Of a stretch of 64,000 nucleotides of DNA, positions 7,492 through 16,031 are shown piece after piece. Under the pieces are notes generated by a model. The model ran no database searches and was not told the DNA's origin. It saw only the letters and a program-made list of their open reading frames with translations. The translations under genes were made by a program, and so were the position numbers. The stretch lies in assembly GCA_000432255.1 (NCBI GenBank), contig HF989914.1, positions 13,178 through 77,177 on the forward strand, in the 5' to 3' direction. Origin of the DNA: Acholeplasma sp. CAG:878. GTDB taxonomy: Bacteria > Bacillota_I > Bacilli_A > RF39 > UBA660. Within the stretch, counting starts at the first letter, position 1; every line of letters begins with the position of its first letter.

Positions 7492-8389
7492 AGCTTTCAC
7501 CTACTTTTTCAACAAATATTTCGTTTAGTGATGGTTCTTCAACAACAAATTTAGTTATGTTTGAACATCTACTAACATATTCAAACACTAAAGGAACAAC
7601 ATCTTCACTTTCAATTTTAATTTCATATTGAGAAGCTTCTTCTAAGACACTTACAACACCTTTTATTTTCTTAACTTCTAATACATCAATGTCGCCACAT
7701 ACTTTGATATTTTTCTTACGATATTGCTTTTTGATATCAACTAAATTTCCTTCTAAAACACTTTTTCCTTTTAATAAAACAACTAATTTCTTACAAAATA
7801 ATTCAACATGTTCCATTCTGTGAGATGAAAATATTATCATACTACCATTTTCAGCCATTCTAACAATTTCTGATTTAAACAATTCAACGTTAAATGGGTC
7901 TAATCCAGAAAATGGTTCATCTAAGATTAACAATTTTGGTTCATTAATAATAGCAGTAATGAATTGAATTTTTTGTTGATTACCTTTTGATAGTTCTTTA
8001 ATTTTTTTATCTGCATATTCACTAATTCCAAATTTTTCAAGTAGTTCTTCCATTTTTTTATTAATTTTATCTATACTCATACCTTTTAGAGTGCCATAAT
8101 AAATACATTGTTCTCTAACTGTCAATTTTAATAATAAACTTCTTTCTTCAGTTAGAAAACCTATTTCATCAGTAACACTATAATCTATTTTTTTACCATC
8201 TAGTGTTATTTTACCACTACTTAGTGGAAGTAAGCCCATAATCATTCTAAAAGTTGTTGTTTTTCCTGCCCCATTAACACCTAATAGTCCAAATATTTCA
8301 CCTGGTTTGACTTCAAAAGATAAATTATCTACTGCTAAGAAATCTCCATAATATTTTGTAACATTCTCTACTTTTAACACTATATCCAC
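7481..8389 (-). CDS. ABC transporter ATP-binding protein (NatA-like)
   Basis: 302 aa with Walker A GVNGAGKTT, Q-loop region (EIGFLTEERSLLLKLTVREQ), signature LSKGNQQK, Walker B LLILDEPFSGLD and switch His in IIFSSHRMEH. The C-terminal extension after residue 215 is typical of DrrA/NatA exporters. It overlaps the permease by 11 bases and the upstream 110-aa ORF by 10 bases, so the three are one transcription unit. Powers the exporter by ATP hydrolysis; substrate unknown. Confidence 0.9.
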   Translation of the reverse strand: MDIVLKVENVTKYYGDFLAVDNLSFEVKPGEIFGLLGVNGAGKTTTFRMIMGLLPLSSGKITLDGKKIDYSVTDEIGFLTEERSLLLKLTVREQCIYYGTLKGMSIDKINKKMEELLEKFGISEYADKKIKELSKGNQQKIQFITAIINEPKLLILDEPFSGLDPFNVELFKSEIVRMAENGSMIIFSSHRMEHVELFCKKLVVLLKGKSVLEGNLVDIKKQYRKKNIKVCGDIDVLEVKKIKGVVSVLEEASQYEIKIESEDVVPLVFEYVSRCSNITKFVVEEPSLNEIFVEKVGESYEK

Positions 8390-8712
8390 CTTACATTATC
8401 AATTTTTGATAACCTTTCTTCTTCAAACTTATCATATAGTCTACACATATTATTCATCAATTTTACACAAGGACTATATAAATCATCACTAAATTCTTTA
8501 AAATAATTTTGTATATATCGATAAAATTCATCTTTATTTGTATATGCATCAAAAACTATATCTAATTTCTTTTTGTTTTTATTATTTCCAAATAAATGTT
8601 CTTGAAAATTTTCAATTAAAACTTTCGATATTTCATCATTTTCTTGATACAAAAAATTAACGATTTTATCATAATTAGGACTATTATTGATAATAGTATC
8701 TATACTTGCCAT
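8380..8712 (-). CDS. Uncharacterised 110-aa protein between rseP and the ABC exporter
   Basis: Not recognised. A soluble, mostly helical, charged protein without signal peptide or membrane segment. It sits 7 bases after rseP and overlaps the ABC ATPase start by 10 bases, so it is co-transcribed with both. Continuous codon use and tight packing support it as real. No function is proposed. Confidence 0.6.
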   Translation of the reverse strand: MASIDTIINNSPNYDKIVNFLYQENDEISKVLIENFQEHLFGNNKNKKKLDIVFDAYTNKDEFYRYIQNYFKEFSDDLYSPCVKLMNNMCRLYDKFEEERLSKIDNVRWI

Positions 8713-8719
8713 AAGTCAC

Positions 8720-9727
8720 CTACCTAAATCTTGTTATATCATTAAATGTAATAATTATCATTAATACCATAAGTAAAATAAAACCAATCGAATGAATAGT
8801 GTTTTCAACTTTTGGATTTAAAGGTTTTTTTCTTACCTTTTCAATTAACATAAACAATATTCTTCCACCATCAAAAGCTGGAATTGGAAGTAAATTAATA
8901 AACCCAACATTTAAACTTAAATATCCCATTAAATATATTACATAAATTAAACCTATTTTAGCGCTTTCTCCTACTATATTATATATTCCAACTGGACCAG
9001 ATAAAGCGTTTAATTTCAAGTCTCCGGTAATCAAATAAAATATAATTAAAAACATTTGCTCTACTAAACTAATAAATTTTAAAAACGCATATTTAATTGC
9101 TTCAAAGAAACCATATTTAACATTTTCTTTAAGCGTAAATCCATAATTATCTTCAAACGGAATATTAATAACTTCCTCTTTTCCATCAAGCATTGTTGTA
9201 AGTTCTAATGTTTTTCCATAACTGATTTGATATTCTAATAAAAATCTATCTTGGTTATTAACTTTAACTCCATTTATTTTGGTTACTACCATTCCACTTT
9301 TTAAATTCATTTTATAAGCGCTGCCATCTTCAGGTACTTGGTCTATTACAACACTTCCTATATTATTTCCTTTAACTAAACCAAAAATAAAGAAAATTAT
9401 AAACGCAAATATAAAGTTAAACATAACTCCGGCAATGATAGTTAAAAATCTTTGTTTCCAAGTTTTTGACTGCATTCTCTTTTCTTCTGGTATGTTTTCA
9501 TCAACTTCAATTGATTCTCCTGATAACTGAACATAACCACCAATTGGAAGTAATCTTATACTATAATCAGTTTCATCATTTTTTCTGTTAAATTTAAATA
9601 GTCTTGGTCCCATTCCAATACTAAATTCATATACATAGATTCCTGCTTTTTTAGCAAACAGAAAATGACCAAATTCATGGACACAAACTGTAATACTTAA
9701 AACTAATATAAAATATATAATTGTCAT
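8720..9727 (-). CDS. rseP: Site-2 intramembrane metalloprotease RseP/RasP
   Basis: 335 aa. The first membrane helix carries the zinc site VCVHEFGHFLFA (HExxH). A PDZ domain lies between helices at about 115-190 (MNLKSGMVVTKINGVKVN). The third zinc ligand is in NLLPIPAFDGGRIL near residue 280. Known role: cuts membrane-anchored substrates such as anti-sigma factors and signal-peptide remnants within the membrane. It follows cdsA with nine bases between, the usual cdsA-rseP order in Firmicutes. Confidence 0.95.
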   Translation of the reverse strand: MTIIYFILVLSITVCVHEFGHFLFAKKAGIYVYEFSIGMGPRLFKFNRKNDETDYSIRLLPIGGYVQLSGESIEVDENIPEEKRMQSKTWKQRFLTIIAGVMFNFIFAFIIFFIFGLVKGNNIGSVVIDQVPEDGSAYKMNLKSGMVVTKINGVKVNNQDRFLLEYQISYGKTLELTTMLDGKEEVINIPFEDNYGFTLKENVKYGFFEAIKYAFLKFISLVEQMFLIIFYLITGDLKLNALSGPVGIYNIVGESAKIGLIYVIYLMGYLSLNVGFINLLPIPAFDGGRILFMLIEKVRKKPLNPKVENTIHSIGFILLMVLMIIITFNDITRFR

Positions 9728-9736
9728 AAATTCCCC

Positions 9737-10516
9737 CTATAATAATTTACTAAAATATACAAATGCTAACATAACTAAAATTATACTATCTAGCCTATCT
9801 AATATTCCTCCATGACCAGGCATAATATTTGAAAAATCTTTTATATTATGATTTCTTTTAATTTGCGAGAAAAACAAATCTCCTAGATGACCTACGATTG
9901 ATAATACGAGTGTTATAAATGTTATTTTTAAAATAGAAGCATAAGGGTTAACTACAATTAAATACATCACTGTACTTAATATAACTCCTAATATAATTCC
10001 CCCTATATATCCTTCATAACTTTTATTAGGTGAAATTTCATTTACTTTATGTCGTCCAATAATAGTTCCGATTGCGTGAGCAAATGTATCATTAAATATA
10101 GTTATTGAAAATAAATATACAAACAAAGGTAGACTCATGTTTCTAATAATCGGAAATAATGAAAAACCTAAACTTAAAAACAATGTGTATCCTAAAGTTT
10201 TAAATGTACCATCGACAGTATAAGTTTTATGATATAAAAGTGCAAGAAAACAAAAAATAAGAAATATAATAGAAACCATATTAATATCAAATATATTTGT
10301 AAATGATTTACTATCTAAATTAGAGTATACAATCATCATAGAACTTATAAAAGATACTAATTTAATTCCATTAGGACTATCATTAATTTTTAAAAATTCT
10401 CTTAATCCTAAAGCAGCTAGTATTATAACTAATAATTTAAAATAAATATCTCCTACATAAATAATTGGTACACATACAGAAAGTGCGATTACTGCACTAA
10501 TAACTCTTCGTTTCAT
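9737..10516 (-). CDS. cdsA: Phosphatidate cytidylyltransferase CdsA
   Basis: Start at ATG 10514-10516, five bases after GGAGGT; an upstream in-frame ATG overlaps that ribosome site. About 259 aa with seven to eight membrane helices. The signature is complete: PNKSYEGYIGGI followed by GDLFFSQIKRNHNIKDFSN and MPGHGGILDRLDS, which holds the metal-binding Asp residues. Makes CDP-diacylglycerol from phosphatidate and CTP, the entry to phospholipid synthesis at the membrane. Confidence 0.95.
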   Translation of the reverse strand: MKRRVISAVIALSVCVPIIYVGDIYFKLLVIILAALGLREFLKINDSPNGIKLVSFISSMMIVYSNLDSKSFTNIFDINMVSIIFLIFCFLALLYHKTYTVDGTFKTLGYTLFLSLGFSLFPIIRNMSLPLFVYLFSITIFNDTFAHAIGTIIGRHKVNEISPNKSYEGYIGGIILGVILSTVMYLIVVNPYASILKITFITLVLSIVGHLGDLFFSQIKRNHNIKDFSNIMPGHGGILDRLDSIILVMLAFVYFSKLL

Positions 10517-10545
10517 ATTTACCTCCATAAATATCTCTATATAAT

Positions 10546-10574
10546 ATTATAATATATTTAACTTTTTAATACAA
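10546..10574 (-). promoter_or_regulatory. Sigma-A promoter of cdsA-rseP
   Basis: TTGTAT (10569-10574), 17-base spacer, TATAAT (10546-10551), 30 bases before the cdsA start. Confidence 0.7.
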
Positions 10575-10618
10575 GAAAAAGAAGTAAAATGCTTCCTAAA
10601 ATATAGTATAATTTGATT

Positions 10619-10645
10619 AACAAAAAAAGAAGTAAAAACTTCTTA
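10619..10645 (-). terminator. Terminator after rpsP-khpA
   Basis: AAGAAGT and ACTTCTT arms around TTTT, followed by a T run. The 5' arm includes the khpA stop codon. Confidence 0.8.
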
Positions 10646-10888
10646 AATAGAATCAATATGAATTCTAACTTTTTTATCGTTATGTGCGTAAGATGATGCC
10701 TGAACAATCGTTCTTATCGCATTAGCAATAATGCCACCTTTTCCAATGACATAACCAATTTCATCATTACTTACTAATACTTCAATATGTATTTCGTCTT
10801 CTAAAGGAGCAAATTGTTTGACAGAAACTGATGCTCCATCTTTAACTAAACTTTTAACTAAAAAACTTACTAAGTCGGCATAATTCAT
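10643..10888 (-). CDS. khpA: KH-domain RNA-binding protein KhpA
   Basis: 81 aa, almost entirely one KH domain with the GxxG loop in VIGKGGIIANAIRTIVQA. Known role: with KhpB it binds RNA and affects cell division and elongation in Firmicutes. It follows rpsP by two bases, the standard rpsP-khpA pair. Confidence 0.93.
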   Translation of the reverse strand: MNYADLVSFLVKSLVKDGASVSVKQFAPLEDEIHIEVLVSNDEIGYVIGKGGIIANAIRTIVQASSYAHNDKKVRIHIDSI

Positions 10889-10890
10889 AA

Positions 10891-11166
10891 TTATTTACCT
10901 TCTTTTTTGTTTGCGTGATTTTTAGCTAAAATTCCTTGTTTTTTGAAAATATTTCTTACTGTATCAGTAGGTTCTGCTCCGTTTCCTAACCATTTTAAAG
11001 CCAATTCTTCATCAATTTTGATTTCAGCTGGTTCTGTAATTGGATTATAAGTTCCAATAGTTTCAATAAATTTTCCATCTCTTGGACTACGAGAATCAGC
11101 GGCTACGATACGATAAAATGGTCTTTGTTTACTTCCCATTCTTTTTAATCTTAATTTAACTGCCAT
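10891..11166 (-). CDS. rpsP: 30S ribosomal protein S16
   Basis: Start at ATG 11164-11166, preceded by AAGGAAGG; upstream in-frame starts would add a non-homologous stretch. 91 aa beginning [19 protein letters not shown], the S16 signature, with GTYNP further on. Required for assembly of the 30S body. The promoter and the preceding terminator share bases (11189-11240). Confidence 0.97.
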   Translation of the reverse strand: MAVKLRLKRMGSKQRPFYRIVAADSRSPRDGKFIETIGTYNPITEPAEIKIDEELALKWLGNGAEPTDTVRNIFKKQGILAKNHANKKEGK

Positions 11167-11188
11167 AATTTCCTTCCTTTCTTTATTC

Positions 11189-11217
11189 ATTTTAACACAA
11201 AAATATAATAGTGTCAA
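11189..11217 (-). promoter_or_regulatory. Sigma-A promoter of rpsP-khpA
   Basis: TTGACA (11212-11217), 17-base spacer, TAAAAT (11189-11194). The -35 lies inside the 3' arm of the metG terminator. Confidence 0.8.
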
Positions 11218-11240
11218 CCTTTTTTGGTTAACACTATTAT
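11198..11240 (-). terminator. Terminator after metG
   Basis: A 15-bp stem (ATAATAGTGTTAACC with GGTTGACACTATTAT, one mismatch) around six A, followed by ATTTTT on the minus strand. Confidence 0.85.
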
Positions 11241-11253
11241 ATGTTTTTATTTA

Positions 11254-12852
11254 TTAATCCATTCTAGTAAATAATAAATCTAAATTATTAATTTTAAGAT
11301 TGCCTTTTAAGTTATATTCTTCCCATTTATATTCATCTAAATTCAACATATCTTTAATTTTATTTGCACTTGATGGCATAAATGGATTTAATAAATTTGA
11401 TAAATTAGCCATTATATAAACACAAGTATATGTTATATCGTTAAATTCATCAATATTTTCTTTTACTTTAACCCAAGGTTCATTTTCATCATAGTATTTA
11501 TTACCTAATGTAGCATATTCAATAATACTTTCAATTGCTTGTCTTAATTCACCTTTTTCAATTAATAAACCAACTTCATTATATAAGTTAATAGTTGTTT
11601 CTTTAATTTTAGAATCAATTACCCCTTCTTTTATAATTCCGTCAAATTTTTTATTGATAAATGATAAGTTACGATTGATGAAATTTCCAATTACTCCAAC
11701 TAAAAATTTGTTGTGGTAGTTAACTAAATCAGTGCTTGAAAAATTAACATCCTTTTTTTCAGGTCCATTATTAATCATATACATTCTAACTGTATCTTTA
11801 TTATAGTTTTCAGCTAAATAATCAACTGTAATCAAATTACCTTTACTTTTACTCATTTTCTCATCATTCATATTAACATATTCACTTGAGATAATATATT
11901 TTGGTAATTGCCATTTTGGATTAATTGCTTGTAATAGTGCTGGATAAATAATAGTATGGAAAGTAATATTATCCTTACCATGTACAAAATAAGTTCTTAA
12001 ATTGTCATTATCAGTTACAAAAGAATTAAAGTCGATTCCTCTTTTCTTTAAAACTTGTTCACTTGCTGTTAGATAACCTAAAACAGCTTCAATCCAAACA
12101 TATATTTTTTTATCTTCGTATCCTGAAACTGGTACATCAACACCCCAATCAAGTTGTCTTGTAGCTGCTCTATCAATTAAACCTAAATTTAAATATTTTT
12201 TTGATTCATTTAAAGCATTTTTACGCCAATCATTCTCATGACTATTTATAAATTCTTCTAAAACTTTTTGAAATGCTGATAATTTAAAATATAAGTGTTT
12301 ATTTTTTTTAATTATTGTTTCGCTATTACATGTTTTACAATGTTTTGAAAGAAGTTTAGAAGGGTCGATTGGACTTAAACACTCATCACACTGTTCTCCC
12401 ATCGCTTTTCCCCCACAAATTGGACAAGTACCTAATATTTCTCTATCTGATAAAAATTCTTCGCAATTAGGACAATAATCTTGTTCTTCTTCCTTTTCAT
12501 AAATGTAACCATTTTCTAATATTTTAGTAAAATATTCCATTACTTTTTGTTTATGTGTTAGAGTCATTGTAGCGGTATATAAATCATAAGAAAAATCTAA
12601 TGAATTAAAACTATTTACAAATTCTTCGTGATATTTAGTTGCAATATCAACAGGTTTAACTCCTTCTTTTTTAGCTCTTACAGTAATTGGTGTTCCATGA
12701 CAATCACTTCCTGATACATAAACAACCTCATCACCTAAACCTCTATAATATCTAGCAATAACATCAGCTGGAAGTAATGCGGCTAAGTGACCTATATGCA
12801 AAGAGTTATTTGCATAAGGCCACGCTCCTCCTATTAGTATATTTCTTTTCAT
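11254..12852 (-). CDS. metG: Methionyl-tRNA synthetase
   Basis: 532 aa class I synthetase. The HIGH motif is in YANNSLHIGHLAALLP and KMSKS in KMSKSKGNLI. A knuckle with four CxxC pairs (CPNC, CPIC, CDEC, CKTC) at about 125-175 is the two-zinc type. The C-terminal dimerisation domain found in longer forms is absent. Charges tRNA-Met for initiation and elongation. It follows leuS by 12 bases in one operon; no T-box leader is visible. Confidence 0.97.
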   Translation of the reverse strand: MKRNILIGGAWPYANNSLHIGHLAALLPADVIARYYRGLGDEVVYVSGSDCHGTPITVRAKKEGVKPVDIATKYHEEFVNSFNSLDFSYDLYTATMTLTHKQKVMEYFTKILENGYIYEKEEEQDYCPNCEEFLSDREILGTCPICGGKAMGEQCDECLSPIDPSKLLSKHCKTCNSETIIKKNKHLYFKLSAFQKVLEEFINSHENDWRKNALNESKKYLNLGLIDRAATRQLDWGVDVPVSGYEDKKIYVWIEAVLGYLTASEQVLKKRGIDFNSFVTDNDNLRTYFVHGKDNITFHTIIYPALLQAINPKWQLPKYIISSEYVNMNDEKMSKSKGNLITVDYLAENYNKDTVRMYMINNGPEKKDVNFSSTDLVNYHNKFLVGVIGNFINRNLSFINKKFDGIIKEGVIDSKIKETTINLYNEVGLLIEKGELRQAIESIIEYATLGNKYYDENEPWVKVKENIDEFNDITYTCVYIMANLSNLLNPFMPSSANKIKDMLNLDEYKWEEYNLKGNLKINNLDLLFTRMD

Positions 12853-12864
12853 ATTTTATTCCTT

Positions 12865-15240
12865 TCATTTTACAACTATATTTACTATTTTATTTGGTAT
12901 AACTATTTCTTTTACAATTGTTTTTCCTTCTAAATATTTTAAAACATTACTTAATTCTTTAGCACATTTTAACATTTCTTCATTAGAACTATTTAAAGCA
13001 ATTGTAGTAGTTCCTCTTACTTTACCATTTACTTGAACAGCAAGTTCATACACTTCTTCTTTTGCTTTTTCTTGTTCAAATGTTGGCCATTTTTCATATG
13101 CTATAGTATTATTATGCCCTAGTTTTTCCCATAATTCCTCTGTTATGAAAGGTATTACTGGATTTAACAATTTTAAGAAACCTTCAGCGTATTCTTTTGG
13201 AAATATATCTTCTTTGTATACTGCATTTACAAAAATCATCATTTGACTTATAGCAGTATTAAAATTAAGTGTCTCATAATCTTCAGTTACCTTTTTAACT
13301 GTTTGATGATATATTTTTTCTAAATTTTTATTTTCTAAATCTTTTATATTTCCTTCAGTATACAATCTGTATATTCTTTCAATAAATCTATGAGCTCCAT
13401 TAACACCATCACTATTCCATGGTTTATCTGCTTCAAGAGGTCCCATAAACATTTCATATAATCTTAATGTATCTGCACCATATTCTTTTACAACATCATT
13501 AGGATTAACAACATACTCTGGATATCTTTTTCCCATTTTAATTCCATTAGAGCCTAATATCATTCCTTGATGAACTAATTTTTTAAATGGCTCTTTAACT
13601 GGAGATACTCCTTTATCATATAAATAGTTATTCCACATTCGTGAATATAGTAAGTGTCCAACAGCGTGTTCAGGACCACCAACATATAAATCAACTGGCA
13701 TCCAATGTTTTAATAAATCTTTATCAGCTATTTCTTTATCGTTATTAGGGTCGATATATCTTAAGAAATACCAACTTGAACCAGCACTACCAGGCATTGT
13801 AGAAGTTTCTCTTTTTCCAAGAGGTGTATTTACCCAAGAAGTTGCTCTTTCAAGTGGTGAGGCACCATCCTTAGAAGGACTATAATTATCTAACACAGGT
13901 AATACTAAAGGTAAGTCTTTATCATCTAATGCAATGATATTATCATTATTATGAATTACAGGTATTGGTTCTCCCCAATATCTTTGTCTAGCAAATATCC
14001 ATTCTCTCAAACGATAATTTACTTTTTTATTACCTTTTTTATTTTCTTCTAGCCATTCTAGCATTTTATTTATAGCATCTTCTTTGTTTAGACCATTTAA
14101 GAAACCAGAATTAATATGAATACCATCACCTATATAAGCGGAATTAGCTACATCTCCACCTTCGATTACAGGTATAATTTTTATGTTGAATTTTCTAGCA
14201 AACTCATAATCACGTTCATCATGAGCAGGAACAGCCATAATCGCACCAGTACCATAACTTGCTAAAACGTAATCAGATATCCAAATAGGAATTTGTTCAT
14301 TGTTAACAGGATTTATTGCATATGCTCCTGTAAAAACACCAGTTTTTTCTTTATTTAATTCTGTTCTTTCCAAATCAGATTTTGATGCACATAATTTTTG
14401 ATAATTAATTACCTCTTCTTTTTTATCTTCAGTTGTTATTTTTGAAACATATTCATGTTCAGGGGACAAAACACAATATGTTGCTCCAAACAATGTATCG
14501 CATCTTGTTGTAAATACTGTAAATTCTAAATCATGATTAGCAATTTTAAACACTACATTAGCGCCAATAGATTTTCCAATCCAATTTCTTTGCATTTCTT
14601 TAGTTGACTCTGGCCAATCTATTTCTTCTAAACCACTTAGTAATCTTTCGGCATATTTAGGAATGTCAATTACCCATTGTTTCATATTTTTTCTTATTAC
14701 TGGATAACCCCCTCTTTCACTTTTACCATCGATTACTTCATCATTAGCTAGTACAGTTCCAAGTTCAGGACACCAATTAACAGGCATATCTATTTGTTTA
14801 GCTAAGCCATCATTAAATAATTGTTTAAAAATCCATTGAGTCCATTTATAATATTTTGGGTCACTTGTAGATACTTCTTTAGACCAATCATAAGAAAAAC
14901 CCAACATTTTTAATTGTTCTTTAAATATTTCAATATTTTTTTCTGTAAATCCATTAGGATTTTTTCCAGTTTTAATAGCAAATTGTTCAGCTGGTAAACC
15001 AAAAGAATCAAATCCCATTGGGTGTAATACATTAAAACCTTGCATTCTTTTCATTCTTGATACAATATCAGTTGCTGTATACCCTTCTGGGTGTCCTGCA
15101 TGTAATCCTACTCCTGATGGATAAGGAAACATATCTAAACAATAAAATTTTGGTTTACTAAAATCTTTTATATCTGTTCTAAAAGTATCGTTATCTTCCC
15201 AATACTTTCTCCATTTTTTTTCTATTTCACTTGTATTCAT
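12865..15240 (-). CDS. leuS: Leucyl-tRNA synthetase
   Basis: 791 aa. [18 protein letters not shown] contains the HIGH-equivalent HAGH, and [15 protein letters not shown] lies in the KMSKS region. The CP1 editing domain (about 225-420) has [12 protein letters not shown] and [18 protein letters not shown] is replaced by KMGKR, which is variable in LeuS. Charges tRNA-Leu and edits mischarged amino acids. Its start overlaps the preceding membrane-protein gene by 14 bases. Confidence 0.97.
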   Translation of the reverse strand: MNTSEIEKKWRKYWEDNDTFRTDIKDFSKPKFYCLDMFPYPSGVGLHAGHPEGYTATDIVSRMKRMQGFNVLHPMGFDSFGLPAEQFAIKTGKNPNGFTEKNIEIFKEQLKMLGFSYDWSKEVSTSDPKYYKWTQWIFKQLFNDGLAKQIDMPVNWCPELGTVLANDEVIDGKSERGGYPVIRKNMKQWVIDIPKYAERLLSGLEEIDWPESTKEMQRNWIGKSIGANVVFKIANHDLEFTVFTTRCDTLFGATYCVLSPEHEYVSKITTEDKKEEVINYQKLCASKSDLERTELNKEKTGVFTGAYAINPVNNEQIPIWISDYVLASYGTGAIMAVPAHDERDYEFARKFNIKIIPVIEGGDVANSAYIGDGIHINSGFLNGLNKEDAINKMLEWLEENKKGNKKVNYRLREWIFARQRYWGEPIPVIHNNDNIIALDDKDLPLVLPVLDNYSPSKDGASPLERATSWVNTPLGKRETSTMPGSAGSSWYFLRYIDPNNDKEIADKDLLKHWMPVDLYVGGPEHAVGHLLYSRMWNNYLYDKGVSPVKEPFKKLVHQGMILGSNGIKMGKRYPEYVVNPNDVVKEYGADTLRLYEMFMGPLEADKPWNSDGVNGAHRFIERIYRLYTEGNIKDLENKNLEKIYHQTVKKVTEDYETLNFNTAISQMMIFVNAVYKEDIFPKEYAEGFLKLLNPVIPFITEELWEKLGHNNTIAYEKWPTFEQEKAKEEVYELAVQVNGKVRGTTTIALNSSNEEMLKCAKELSNVLKYLEGKTIVKEIVIPNKIVNIVVK

Positions 15241-15583
15241 TCATTACACATCCTTTTTTTATATAATATTTTCCAATTAAACTATAACATATTACTAATA
15301 GTGGTATTAGAGTTAAGAAACCAACTAATAGTTGTAAAACAAAATTTTTGACTAAATAAGTTGTCATAAAAGCAGTAGAAATTATGAACGCGTTAGAGAG
15401 CGCGATTACATTCATAAATTTAGTTATATTTATTTTATTTAAATCTAAATTAAACCTTTTGACAAAAAACATAACTTGATTGCTTTTTTTAAATTTTTCT
15501 ATTTTTGATTTTTGCAGGATTACCGTCGCGAGGTAAAATAAGTATATGATTGCAAAAGATATTAAATATATTATAAAATACAT
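15227..15583 (-). CDS. Small membrane protein upstream of leuS
   Basis: Start at ATG 15581-15583, six bases after AAAGGTGA. About 118 aa with three predicted membrane helices (residues 1-22, 58-78, 82-103) and a basic loop between the first two. First gene of the leuS-metG operon, overlapping leuS by 14 bases. Not recognised; no function assigned. Confidence 0.65.
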   Translation of the reverse strand: MYFIIYLISFAIIYLFYLATVILQKSKIEKFKKSNQVMFFVKRFNLDLNKINITKFMNVIALSNAFIISTAFMTTYLVKNFVLQLLVGFLTLIPLLVICYSLIGKYYIKKGCVMNEYK

Positions 15584-15600
15584 ATATATCACCTTTATTA

Positions 15601-15629
15601 ATTATATTATAAATTTCCTTTAATTACAA
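15601..15629 (-). promoter_or_regulatory. Sigma-A promoter of the leuS-metG operon
   Basis: TTGTAA (15624-15629), 17-base spacer, TATAAT (15601-15606), shortly before the small membrane-protein gene. Confidence 0.65.
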
Positions 15630-15674
15630 GAAAAATATGGCAATCACTAAAAAATTTAAAACATTATCTTTTCA

Positions 15675-15770
15675 TTGAATTACTATGATAAAGAACTTCA
15701 CACATGTGTATGTATTCCAAAAGATATACAAATTACTAGCAAATTTGAAGAATGTAAACCAGGATATTGA
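15675..15770 (+). pseudogene. Possible decayed gene fragment
   Basis: This plus-strand stretch reads as protein-like sequence with two Cys pairs (NYYDKELHTCVCIPKDI, then FEECKPGY) up to TGA, and the frame resumes as WLYA for four codons. There is no ribosome site and only a TTG start. It lies in the 440-base gap 15590-16031 and may be the tail of a lost gene. Tentative. Confidence 0.25.
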
Positions 15771-15808
15771 TGGTTATACGCTTAAAGGTTAAAATGCTAT
15801 AAAAATAA

Positions 15809-15880
15809 TTAACTTTTAACAAGAAATAAATTTCTTAATTCATGTTTTATATACAACAATCACATTTTTTCTCACCTCCT
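15809..15880 (-). other. Strong ribosome site followed by ATG-TGA and a 16-codon frame
   Basis: AGGAGGTGAG (15871-15880) lies five bases before ATG 15863-15865, whose next codon is TGA (15860-15862). The same frame continues as LLYIKHELRNLFLVKS to TAA at 15809. It is downstream of two terminators after ppdK, with no clear promoter. It may be a minimal start-stop element, a TTG-started micro-ORF or the relic of a gene start. Confidence 0.3.
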
Positions 15881-15911
15881 AATTCTTGTCGTATATTATT
15901 TAATTTCAACC

Positions 15912-15957
15912 AAAAAAAGATTGAAATATGTGATAAAAGTATCTATTTCAATCTTTT
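15912..15957 (-). terminator. Second terminator after ppdK
   Basis: AAAGATTGAAATA and TATTTCAATCTTT arms around a 15-base loop, with T runs in both directions, so it could act on either strand. Confidence 0.7.
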
Positions 15958-15990
15958 AAAAAAATGAATGTTTAAACATTCATTTTTTTA
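15958..15990 (-). terminator. First terminator after ppdK (bidirectional)
   Basis: A near-perfect palindrome (AAAAAAATGAATG and its complement, centred on TTTAAA) ending in a T run on both strands, 40 bases after the ppdK stop codon. Confidence 0.75.
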
Positions 15991-16031
15991 GTTTTTTATA
16001 TAATCATAGGATTTACAGTATTTTAAGTAAA

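Noticed and set aside
12865..15629. T-box leader for leuS/metG
   Set aside because: The promoter at 15601-15629 leaves under 25 bases of leader; the AGGGTGGNACCGCG motif is absent.
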